Source: Ardenticatenales bacterium (GTDB lineage: Bacteria; Chloroflexota; Anaerolineae; Promineifilales; UBA4811). Taken from it: 5,673 bases of DNA. The notes under the pieces are model-generated. The model saw nothing but the letters and a program-made list of their open reading frames with translations, was not told the origin of the DNA and did no database searches. Numbering within the stretch: position 1 is the stretch's first letter; every line of letters starts with the position of its first letter. The DNA lies in contig WSZX01000270.1 of the NCBI GenBank assembly GCA_013139935.1, positions 1-5,673 on the forward strand, given 5' to 3'. Below, piece after piece: positions 1 to 5,667 of this stretch. The translations under genes were made by a program, and so were the position numbers.

Positions 1-917
1 ACCACCTTGACCTTGGGATCGGCCAGAATGATGCGGAGCGCGGCAGCGACCTTGTCGCTCTTGGCGCCGCCGCCGATGTCCAGGAAATTGGCGGGCGAGC
101 CTCCAAAGAGCTTGACGATGTCCATGGTGGTCATGGCCAAGCCAGCGCCATTGACCATGCAGCCGATCTCCCCATCCAAGTCCACGTAGCTGAGGCCGAA
201 TTGGCGCGCCTGAGCTTCGGCCGGCGTCTCCTCATCCACATCGCGCATCTCGGCCAGTTCAGGATGGCGGAAAAGGGCGCTGTCATCGATGAGCATCTTT
301 CCATCCACCGCCAGCAATTGACCATCAGCTGTGATGACGAGGGGGTTGATCTCCGCCAGCGACGCATCGTTGGCCGCAAAGCAGCCAGCAAGACCTTGCG
401 CGATCTTGTTGAACGCCCGCCAGTGCGTCCTATCCAGCCCGATTCCGAGGGCAATATTGCGGGTCTGGAACTCGCGCAGGCCCAGAATCGGATCGATAGG
501 CGCCTTGACGATCGCTTCCGGGTTGGTGCGAGCCACCTCCTCAATCTCGACCCCGCCCTCAGCGGAAGCCATCATTACCGGCCGGCGAGCGGCACGGTCA
601 ATGACAATCCCGAGGTATATCTCGGTCGCAATGTTGGCGGCCGCGTCCACGAGGACGGTCCGCACCTCTAGCCCCTTGACATCCATCCCCAGGATCTGGC
701 CCGCCACGCGTTCTGCTTCTGCCGGATCCGCGGCCAGCTTGATGCCGCCGGCCTTTCCGCGACCGCCGACCAATACCTGGCACTTGACAACCACCGGTCC
801 ACCCAACCGCTCGGCCACTTTGCGCGCCTCGGCCGGGGTCGTGGCGGTGTCCCCCGCGGGAATCGGGATGCCGTACTTGGCAAAGAGACGCTTGGATTGG
901 TATTCGTGCAGTTTCAC
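1..917 (-). CDS. sucC: Succinyl-CoA ligase (ADP/GDP-forming) beta subunit, partial (3' end off window)
   Basis: This is the beta subunit of succinyl-CoA synthetase, the TCA-cycle enzyme that couples succinyl-CoA to succinate with nucleoside triphosphate formation in the cytoplasm, working with the alpha subunit SucD. I translated it from the reverse strand, and 305 codons are visible. The N-terminal ATP-grasp domain opens with [19 protein letters not shown] and has GGRGKAGG at residues 51-58, [12 protein letters not shown] at 118-129 and AEINPLV at 188-194, whose Asn, with Asp205, fits the Mg/nucleotide site. The C-terminal CoA-ligase domain begins around [15 protein letters not shown] (252-266) and NFLDIGGGA (277-285). 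Family members are about 380-400 residues, so roughly 80-90 are missing beyond the edge. The start is GTG at 917-915, chosen because GGAGGT lies five bases upstream and the family N-terminus begins exactly there. No frameshift is seen. Nucleotide specificity (ADP or GDP) cannot be decided. sucD would be expected next, outside the window. Confidence 0.97.
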   Translation of the reverse strand, partial: MKLHEYQSKRLFAKYGIPIPAGDTATTPAEARKVAERLGGPVVVKCQVLVGGRGKAGGIKLAADPAEAERVAGQILGMDVKGLEVRTVLVDAAANIATEIYLGIVIDRAARRPVMMASAEGGVEIEEVARTNPEAIVKAPIDPILGLREFQTRNIALGIGLDRTHWRAFNKIAQGLAGCFAANDASLAEINPLVITADGQLLAVDGKMLIDDSALFRHPELAEMRDVDEETPAEAQARQFGLSYVDLDGEIGCMVNGAGLAMTTMDIVKLFGGSPANFLDIGGGAKSDKVAAALRIILADPKVKV

Positions 918-922
918 CCGCT

Positions 923-928
923 ACCTCC
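923..928 (-). promoter_or_regulatory. Ribosome binding site of sucC (decides a GTG start)
   Basis: On the minus strand the sequence reads GGAGGT, then AGCGG, then GTG. This full-consensus Shine-Dalgarno with 5-base spacing fixes the start of sucC at the non-ATG codon 917-915. No ATG lies nearby in the same frame, so an ATG-only gene finder would miss this start. Confidence 0.85.
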
Positions 929-944
929 AGCCACTCAAACAAAG

Positions 945-963
945 CCCGGCCCTTGAAGCCGGG
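945..963 (-). terminator. Terminator-like hairpin in the sucC leader (possible attenuator)
   Basis: On the minus strand CCCGGC, a 7-base loop TTCAAGG and GCCGGG form a perfect 6-bp GC stem, followed directly by CTTTGTTTG, which is T-rich but interrupted by G. It lies between the predicted sucC promoter (995-1022) and the ribosome binding site (923-928). It therefore sits inside the leader transcript rather than at the end of a gene. It could act as a leaky intrinsic terminator (attenuator) or as a 5' stabilising stem. I see no anti-terminator arm or leader peptide that would complete a classical attenuation device, so its role is inference. Confidence 0.4.
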
Positions 964-994
964 TGATCAGGTATCAAAATCCAGACAGGGCGGT

Positions 995-1022
995 ATTATA
1001 GCATCTTTCGGCCGCGAGACAA
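995..1022 (-). promoter_or_regulatory. Predicted sigma70-type promoter of sucC with extended -10
   Basis: On the minus strand a perfect -10 box TATAAT (1000-995) is preceded by TGC, an extended -10 motif. A weaker -35 box TTGTCT (1022-1017) lies 16 bases upstream and matches four of six consensus positions. Transcription would start near 988, giving a leader of about 70 bases before the GTG start. No other convincing -10 box is present between this site and the gene. Confidence 0.7.
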
Positions 1023-1255
1023 TTGAGGGCAACCGAGGTCCGAAAACCGCGCCCTTATGTCCACTTGGGCGCCCCGTGAGCAGAGATTTTGAGGGATGTC
1101 ACGGGCTACTGCCGTCCAACACCCCTTCTTTTTCGCAACGCGGATTCGGCGGGAGCAATTGGTGCTCGGGAGGCGGAAAAAGGAGACGCCGCTGGCGGGG
1201 GGGGGCAGGAGAAGTGCAAAGGCAACGTGGTTCTATCTGTTTCTCGACACCCTCA
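1023..1255. other. Non-coding stretch between divergent promoters, structured and G-rich
   Basis: No gene is supported here. Open frames cross it on the plus strand, but they show no recognisable protein and lie upstream of the promoter at 1256-1284. Visible structure includes an inverted repeat GCGCCC (1049-1054) and GGGCGC (1067-1072) with a 12-base loop. A second is GAGCA (1153-1157) and TGCTC (1163-1167) with a 5-base loop. There is also a run of nine G (1197-1205) in a G-rich plus strand. None is followed by a T tract. The region may hold regulator binding sites for either divergent gene, but I cannot name one. Confidence 0.5.
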
Positions 1256-1284
1256 TTGACGGTCTTGGCCGCACCCGTTACAAT
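1256..1284 (+). promoter_or_regulatory. Predicted sigma70-type promoter of the nucleotidyltransferase gene
   Basis: TTGACG (1256-1261), a 17-base spacer and TACAAT (1279-1284) match the sigma70/SigA consensus at five of six positions in each box with ideal spacing. Transcription would begin near 1291, leaving a leader of about 48 bases. A short palindrome AGTAC-C-GTACT (1302-1312) lies just inside the transcript and could be an operator, though that is weak. The promoter position also argues against any translation start upstream of 1291. Confidence 0.75.
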
Positions 1285-1327
1285 GAGCCGCGAAAGGCAC
1301 CAGTACCGTACTCGAGATTCGTCGGCC

Positions 1328-1331
1328 AGGA
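1328..1331 (+). promoter_or_regulatory. Ribosome binding site of the nucleotidyltransferase gene
   Basis: AGGA ends seven bases before the ATG at 1339-1341, a good Shine-Dalgarno distance. Together with the promoter at 1256-1284 it selects this ATG over in-frame upstream ATGs such as that at 1096. Confidence 0.65.
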
Positions 1332-1338
1332 ATCAAGT

Positions 1339-2490
1339 ATGCACCCACCAACACAAGCTGTCATCCTCGTAGCCGGAGCATCTACCCGCACCCACCCCCT
1401 CACGATCCACCGGCCCAAACCGCTACTTCCGCTGCTGAACAAGCCCATCCTGCAACACACACTCGAACAGTTGGATGGACTGGTAGCTGAAGCGATCCTG
1501 GTGGTGGGCTTTAAGCGGGAGCAGATCAGGCAAGCTTTTGGATCAAGTTTTCGTTCCATCAGATTGAGCTATTGCATACAGGATCAGCAACGAGGTACCG
1601 GGCACGCGTTGCGCCAGGCTGGGCCCTGGGTACGGAATGGCTTTTTCTTGCTCAACGGTGATGATCTGATCCATCGGAACGACCTCAACCGGCTGGCTTG
1701 CCACCGGTATGCTGTATTGGGGCAACCTGTCCCCGACCCACGCCCATTTGTGGTGCTGGAGCTAGATCCGGAGGGTTATCTCACGCGGATCATCGAGAAA
1801 CCGGAGGTGTGGTCCGGCAACCCTCTGGTCAATACGGGAGCGTTTGTCCTTCAGCCGGAGGTCTTTGCCGTGTTGGACAAACTGCAAGCATCGGCCCGCG
1901 GGGAGTACGAGGTGGTGGACATCATCCAGCACCTGCCCGGGGGAGAGCGGTGCAAGGCGGTGCGAACAGGCGAATATTGGCTACCGGTGGGCTATCCTTG
2001 GAAGCTGTTGGAGACCAGCCGGTTCTTGCTCGAGCGCAGCGGGGGACTGGCGTCCGATTCCCGAGCCGGGGTCACGATAAAAGGCGCGGTGATCATTGGA
2101 TCGGGAACTGTGGTAGAGCCCGGCTGCACCCTCGGCCCCTGGACGACGCTGGGGGAGAACTGCCGGGTGGGAGTAGAGACCAGCCTGATCAACTGCCTGG
2201 TAATGGACGGCGTCCAGATAGGGAGTGGATGCCACCTGGAGGAGACCATTCTGGCCCACGGCGCGGCGGTTGGGGACAATGTGCGAACGCTGACGCGACC
2301 CGAGGAGGCGCCAAGCGTCCACTCGATGATCAACGGGGGCCCGTATGATACCGGCCGGGCTACCCTGGGCGCGGTGATTGGCAGCGACGCGCAGATAGCG
2401 GCCGGGTGCCGACTGTATCCAGGAGTCAAGATATGGCCAGGGGTCAAGATAGCAGCCGGGAGGCAGGTGCGGATCGATCAGGTGGAGTAG
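1339..2490 (+). CDS. Sugar-1-phosphate nucleotidyltransferase with C-terminal left-handed beta-helix (GlmU-like, COG1208 type)
   Basis: This 383-residue cytoplasmic protein belongs to the NDP-sugar pyrophosphorylase family, which joins a sugar 1-phosphate to an NTP to give an NDP-sugar and PPi, usually for polysaccharide or envelope synthesis. The N-terminal Rossmann-like domain (about 5-235) shows AVILVAGASTR (7-17), RPKPLLP (25-31), RGTGHAL (85-91), NGDD (106-109), EKPE (153-156), NTGAF (165-169) and RGEYEVVD (187-194). The C-terminal part (about 243-380) is a hexapeptide-repeat left-handed beta-helix ending LGAVIGSDAQI and LYPGVKIWPGVKI, resembling archaeal bifunctional GlmU-like enzymes. 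Oddities: Ser15 stands where the family has the second Gly of GxGTR. WLPVGYPW (214-221) has Pro216 where relatives usually have a metal-binding Asp. The acetyltransferase signature GxGTxxAN is not visible near 308-320. The sugar, the nucleotide and any acetyltransferase activity are therefore unassigned. The ATG at 1339 was chosen over an 81-codon in-frame extension because the promoter lies inside that extension. Glucose-1-phosphate thymidylyltransferase-like is the main alternative name. Confidence 0.88.
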   Translation: MHPPTQAVILVAGASTRTHPLTIHRPKPLLPLLNKPILQHTLEQLDGLVAEAILVVGFKREQIRQAFGSSFRSIRLSYCIQDQQRGTGHALRQAGPWVRNGFFLLNGDDLIHRNDLNRLACHRYAVLGQPVPDPRPFVVLELDPEGYLTRIIEKPEVWSGNPLVNTGAFVLQPEVFAVLDKLQASARGEYEVVDIIQHLPGGERCKAVRTGEYWLPVGYPWKLLETSRFLLERSGGLASDSRAGVTIKGAVIIGSGTVVEPGCTLGPWTTLGENCRVGVETSLINCLVMDGVQIGSGCHLEETILAHGAAVGDNVRTLTRPEEAPSVHSMINGGPYDTGRATLGAVIGSDAQIAAGCRLYPGVKIWPGVKIAAGRQVRIDQVE

Positions 2491-2494
2491 GGAT

Positions 2495-2523
2495 TTGACA
2501 CCACCGTTATTGCCAGGTAAGAT
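2495..2523 (+). promoter_or_regulatory. Predicted sigma70-type promoter of the SH3b lipoprotein gene
   Basis: A perfect TTGACA (2495-2500), a 17-base spacer and TAAGAT (2518-2523, five of six) lie directly after the stop codon of the upstream gene at 2490. Transcription would start near 2530, about 21 bases before the ATG at 2551. The lipoprotein gene can therefore be expressed independently, though read-through from upstream is possible because no terminator is visible in the 60-base gap. Confidence 0.8.
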
Positions 2524-2550
2524 GGTTGCAGGGTCAGTCATAGTGAGGAT

Positions 2551-3126
2551 ATGGGATCAGGGGTGAGATTCGCGCGACGATTCGTGATCTGGGGAGTTCT
2601 TGGCCTGCTTCTCGCGGCTGTTCTGGCAGCGTGCCAGGCGCAGGAGCCCGATCTGGAAGCCACTGTCGGCGCGCTGAATGCAACCATCGCGGCACAGAGC
2701 CAGGAACTCGGCACGATGGAGGCACAGGCAAGAGAGCCAACTCCGTCGCAACTTCCCTCTCCCACCAAGGTGGCCACTCTCCGGCGACCGGTGGTCGTGT
2801 CCACCCCGCGTCCGGTTTCGACGGCTCACCGACCGCCCACGGGCACTCCGTCGGCCACCCCACTTCCGACGGCGACCGCCACCGCCACCGCTACTCCAAT
2901 ACCCGATGCGGCCGTGGGAAGATCCCTTACCAACCTGCGGAGCGGACCTGGCGTCGGCTATGAGATCCTGGCCGAGGTCGAGAGCCGGACCCCGCTGGCG
3001 GTCCTGGGGAAATCCGCCAGCGAGGCGTGGATCAAGGTGCTCACTCCGACCGGGCTGGAGGGGTGGATGTTCTTGCTCCCGCTAGAGCTGAATATCCCGC
3101 TCGACTCGATTCCGGTCACAGACTGA
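2551..3126 (+). CDS. SH3b-domain lipoprotein with Thr/Pro-rich linker
   Basis: This 191-residue protein is predicted to be exported and anchored by lipid. It has a basic N-terminus (Arg6, Arg9, Arg10), a hydrophobic segment at about 11-27 and a lipobox LAAC with Cys28 as the lipidation site. Residues 33-61 are Glu/Gln/Ala-rich and could form a short coiled coil. Residues 62-118 are a low-complexity Thr/Pro/Ala linker. Residues 120-180 form a bacterial SH3 domain with the typical NLRSGPGVGYEIL start (128-140), Trp160 and GW at 171-172. SH3b domains in this setting usually bind cell-wall or surface polymers, but the ligand here is unknown and no catalytic domain is attached. ATG 2551 sits only two bases after GAGGA, a short spacing. 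GTG 2563 in the same frame is an alternative that keeps the whole signal peptide. The gene has its own promoter. Confidence 0.85.
   Translation: MGSGVRFARRFVIWGVLGLLLAAVLAACQAQEPDLEATVGALNATIAAQSQELGTMEAQAREPTPSQLPSPTKVATLRRPVVVSTPRPVSTAHRPPTGTPSATPLPTATATATATPIPDAAVGRSLTNLRSGPGVGYEILAEVESRTPLAVLGKSASEAWIKVLTPTGLEGWMFLLPLELNIPLDSIPVTD
2869..2895 (+). repeat. Short in-frame ACCGCC-type repeat coding for a Thr-Ala linker
   Basis: Alternating Thr and Ala codons, with ACC GCC repeated, encode nine residues of TATATATAT (lipoprotein residues 107-115). The unit is six bases long and in frame, so slippage would change linker length without breaking the reading frame. Confidence 0.7.
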
Positions 3127-3176
3127 CGACACCACGATACCGGTCAGAGACCAGCATCACGGGCGAGGCAGCATAC

Positions 3177-3195
3177 CCGGTGGCAGCGCCGCCGG
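3177..3195. terminator. Strong hairpin between convergent genes, possible bidirectional terminator
   Basis: CCGGTGGC (3177-3184), loop AGC and GCCGCCGG (3188-3195) pair over eight positions with one wobble. It lies in the 127-base gap where the rightward lipoprotein gene (ends 3126) and the leftward NamA gene (ends 3254) converge, which is where a shared terminator would be expected. There is no T tract on either strand, so it is at best a non-canonical terminator or a 3' stabilising stem. The rest of the gap shows nothing else. Confidence 0.35.
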
Positions 3196-3253
3196 TGTGG
3201 AACAAGAACCGCAGGCACCGGCAAGGGATTGCGTCATTGAGGGGCGGACAACC

Positions 3254-4303
3254 TCACTCAGGGCGCGCGCCGCGATACTGATGGGGCCAATCTACCGGGG
3301 CGTTCAGCAAGCGGGCTGCGTCAAGAGGCCAATGTGGGTGACGAAGAAGCTCGCGGCCAAGAGCCACCAGATCTGCCCGACCGCTGCGCACGATCTCGTC
3401 AGCGAGTTCGGCCGTGGTGATGAGTCCCACTGCAGCGGTAGCCACTTTTGCCTGGCAACGGATCTGCGCTGCAAAAGGCACCTGATAGCCGGGACCCACG
3501 CTCTCTGGCGCAGCCGGACCAATTCCCCCTGAGGAGCAGTCTATCAGGTCCACGCCGGAGTCTTTGAGTTCGCGGGTAGTAGCCACCAGGTCCTCCACGG
3601 TCAAACCCCCGGCCGCCCAGTCAGTGACGGAAACACGGACCAGGAGCGGCCGGTCCAAAGGCCACACCTGGCGGACCGCTCTCACCACACACAGCAAGAG
3701 CCGCATCCGATTGGTCAGTGAACCGCCATACTCATCGGTCCGTTCGTTGGCCAGGGGAGAGAGGAACTGGTGATTGAGATAGCCGTGCGCCGCGTGTATC
3801 TCAATCACATCGAAACCGGCTGTCCTCGCCCGCACCGCCGCTGCCTGCCAGGCAGCAATGATCTCGTCAATCTCAACGATCGTCAGCGGATGGGGCCGGC
3901 GCCACCCATCATCAAAGGGAATCGGGCTCGGAGCAACCGGCTGCTCCGGGCCGTGTGCTCTGTCAGCGCTCCACGCCTTGCGTCCAGCGTGGGCAAGCTG
4001 AACCCCAATTGCCGCCCCCTCAGCTTGTGCCAACCGGACGATGCGGGCCAGAGGCTCGATCTGCGCATCGCTCCACAATCCCAGGTCGTTCTGGCTGATC
4101 CGGCCGCGCGGCTCTATGGCAGTGGCCTCCAGGAGTAGCAGGCCCACGCCACCCATTGCCCGCGCCAGGTAGTGGGCCAGGTGCCAGTCGGTGGCCCGCC
4201 CATCCTCTCCAGCCGAGTACATGCACATCGGAGACAGGACGATGCGATTGCGCAAAGTCAATCCCCGCACTGTTAACGAGGTGAACAATGTAGGTGTATT
4301 CAT
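3254..4303 (-). CDS. namA: NADPH dehydrogenase / ene-reductase, Old Yellow Enzyme family, YqjM/NamA class
   Basis: This 349-residue cytoplasmic FMN flavoenzyme is of the class that reduces activated C=C bonds of enals, enones and related electrophiles with NAD(P)H. The length is close to that of Bacillus YqjM (about 338). Class-defining residues are present: SPMCMYSA (24-31) with Cys27 and Tyr29, matching the YqjM redox-tuning Cys26 and Tyr28. QLAHAGRKA (102-110) and IHAAHGYL (169-176) follow, the latter with His170, His173 and Tyr175 as substrate-binding and proton-donor residues. SPLANERTDEYGGS is at 182-195, VRVS carries Arg223, DCSSGG is at 255-260, the phosphate-binding LGRELLRHP runs from 316, and the C-terminal tail holds QYR, where this class contributes an arginine finger to the partner subunit. 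ATG 4303 was chosen over two preceding in-frame TTG codons because GAGGAGG lies seven bases upstream. It follows the phosphofructokinase gene by 74 bases and is probably co-transcribed with it. The physiological substrate is unknown; stress or xenobiotic detoxification is the usual guess. Confidence 0.93.
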   Translation of the reverse strand: MNTPTLFTSLTVRGLTLRNRIVLSPMCMYSAGEDGRATDWHLAHYLARAMGGVGLLLLEATAIEPRGRISQNDLGLWSDAQIEPLARIVRLAQAEGAAIGVQLAHAGRKAWSADRAHGPEQPVAPSPIPFDDGWRRPHPLTIVEIDEIIAAWQAAAVRARTAGFDVIEIHAAHGYLNHQFLSPLANERTDEYGGSLTNRMRLLLCVVRAVRQVWPLDRPLLVRVSVTDWAAGGLTVEDLVATTRELKDSGVDLIDCSSGGIGPAAPESVGPGYQVPFAAQIRCQAKVATAAVGLITTAELADEIVRSGRADLVALGRELLRHPHWPLDAARLLNAPVDWPHQYRGARPE

Positions 4304-4310
4304 CAACAAC

Positions 4311-4317
4311 CCTCCTC
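4311..4317 (-). promoter_or_regulatory. Ribosome binding site of namA (decides ATG over TTG starts)
   Basis: On the minus strand GAGGAGG is followed by GTTGTTG and then ATG at 4303-4301. The 7-base spacing is ideal for the ATG, while the TTG codons at 4309 and 4306 would be too close. It favours a 349-residue protein. Confidence 0.8.
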
Positions 4318-4377
4318 AGTTGTCATCCTTGTCGGCGGGCCTTTCACGGCAAAGCCGGTCCCGCGAGATCGGCAGTC

Positions 4378-5667
4378 CTACCGAAAAGCCTGGGGCAGGT
4401 AGCCCGGCAGCCTGGTCTCCGCATAGACAGGGCGCAGTTGGGCAAAGCGCTGCCGGCCGTCCACCAACGGAATCGAGGGCCAACTATCGCCGATTAGCGG
4501 CCGGGCATAACGGATAAAGTCGTCGGTGACATCCAGCCGGCCGGCGGCGATCCAGTCCTCGGGGAAGGAGCGCTCCGAGTTGGCGACCAACTCTAGCGGC
4601 ACCTTGTCGTAGCGCACGCTGTAGATGGGGCCCGGTTCGCGCAGGATGGTGGACATGTAGCCAGAGCCATCCTCAACCGCTATCTGCACCGCCTTTTTGC
4701 CGACCTGGTACGCCTCTTCCAGGTCCACCGTGGAAGCATAGATCATATTGTGCCGCTGATCAGTTCCAGGGACGTTACCCCGCGCCGAACCGCGGGCGGC
4801 GATTCCGACATCGTTGAGATAGTTGACCACGGTCTGCGCTACCGTCGCCTGGCTGGAGCCGAACTGCGTGTGCCCAAAGCTATCCGAGCGCTCACCCAGC
4901 TCCCCCACCGGAAAACCCTCGCTGACAACCAACACGCAGCGACGCCATGCGTGCAGCATATCGTTGACCGCATCGGCAAGTGCGGGCAGGGTCAGATTTG
5001 ATTCTTTCAGGGCAATCAGCAGCGGCATCTTTCGCTGCGGGTCCGCGAGGCGAGCAGCGGCCGGGATAAACCCAATCTTCCGCCCCATCGCCTGGATGAC
5101 CAGCACCGGGTCCGCTGGGCAACTGCCGGAATTTTCCTGGTTGGCATTCTGCACCGTCAACGCCCAGTAGCGGGCCACGCTGCCATAACCTGGAGTGTGG
5201 TCAATCAGCTTGAACTCGGCGTCGCCCACGTCGTTGTCAATCGTCTTGGGTACGCCCACTGCAACCAGATCGAGCCCCCGTTCGGCCGCCAGCCGCGCCA
5301 CCTGATGGGCGGTGTCCATGCTATCGTTCCCACCGTTGTAGAAGAAATAACCCACCTGGTGAGCCTTGAAAACCTCAGTGATGCGCTCGAAATCCTCTTC
5401 CTGGTGCGCTTTGAGCTTGTAGCGGCAGGTGCCAATGGCGCCAGCGGCCGGCGTGGTGCTGAGAAGCGCGATCTCTTCGGCCGGCTGCGCCGACAGGTCA
5501 AGGAGTTCTTCCTTGAGCACTCCTTCGATGCCGTGACGGCCGGCATAGACGGCGCTAAAAAGATCAGGATACGCGCTGCAGGCATCTATGACTCCGCGCA
5601 GGGAGGCATTGATGACCGGCGTGGGGCCGCCACTCTGGGCGACGACGATGTTTCGTGGTCGAGTCAC
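4378..5667 (-). CDS. 6-phosphofructokinase, probably pyrophosphate-dependent
   Basis: This 429-residue cytoplasmic enzyme of the PfkA superfamily phosphorylates fructose 6-phosphate to fructose 1,6-bisphosphate. Recognisable motifs in order are VVAQSGGPTPVINASL (8-23), GRHGIEG (43-49), YNGGNDSMDT (110-119), VPKTIDND (139-146) with the catalytic Asp region, HTPGYGSVARY (157-167), QAMGRKIGF (192-200), SEGFPVGE (249-256) and YASTVDLEEAYQVG (after about 315). ATP-using enzymes have Gly in GGDGS and in PGTIDND. Here these positions are Asp115 and Lys141, the pair typical of PPi-dependent enzymes, so PPi is the likely phosphoryl donor and the reaction would be reversible. Asn114 replaces the usual Asp, as in a long-chain subgroup I recall from other bacteria. 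The length exceeds the roughly 320 residues of short ATP enzymes. The start is GTG at 5667. Only six bases lie upstream, so the ribosome binding site, promoter and any earlier start are not visible. namA follows by 74 bases. Confidence 0.93.
   Translation of the reverse strand: MTRPRNIVVAQSGGPTPVINASLRGVIDACSAYPDLFSAVYAGRHGIEGVLKEELLDLSAQPAEEIALLSTTPAAGAIGTCRYKLKAHQEEDFERITEVFKAHQVGYFFYNGGNDSMDTAHQVARLAAERGLDLVAVGVPKTIDNDVGDAEFKLIDHTPGYGSVARYWALTVQNANQENSGSCPADPVLVIQAMGRKIGFIPAAARLADPQRKMPLLIALKESNLTLPALADAVNDMLHAWRRCVLVVSEGFPVGELGERSDSFGHTQFGSSQATVAQTVVNYLNDVGIAARGSARGNVPGTDQRHNMIYASTVDLEEAYQVGKKAVQIAVEDGSGYMSTILREPGPIYSVRYDKVPLELVANSERSFPEDWIAAGRLDVTDDFIRYARPLIGDSWPSIPLVDGRQRFAQLRPVYAETRLPGYLPQAFR

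Noticed and set aside
201..671. Long plus-strand open frames opposite sucC
   Set aside because: They lie wholly antisense to a gene with clear family motifs, and their translations are low-complexity Arg/Ser-rich sequences typical of GC-rich shadow frames.
1153..1167. GAGCA-TGCTC inverted repeat as a terminator, riboswitch or T-box element
   Set aside because: A 5-bp stem alone, upstream of the mapped-by-eye promoter and without a T tract, does not support any named regulatory RNA.
953..1372. Plus-strand open frame of 139 codons across the divergent intergenic region
   Set aside because: Its translation is Arg/Gly/Ser-rich without a domain. It spans two predicted promoters and overlaps the start of the nucleotidyltransferase in another frame.
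1981..2541. Minus-strand open frame of 186 codons opposite the nucleotidyltransferase
   Set aside because: It is antisense to a well-supported coding region, has no recognisable domain and no good ribosome binding site. It is a GC-rich shadow frame.
2534..2863. Minus-strand open frames opposite the lipoprotein gene
   Set aside because: They cover the lipoprotein signal peptide and promoter region, show no family motif, and the plus-strand gene has lipobox, linker and SH3b features.
4335..4364. Possible hairpin between the phosphofructokinase and namA genes (minus strand GCGGGACC pairing with GGCCCGC, one bulged A)
   Set aside because: The stem is imperfect, the loop is about 15 bases and no T tract follows. 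It is not good enough to call a terminator between two closely spaced same-strand genes.
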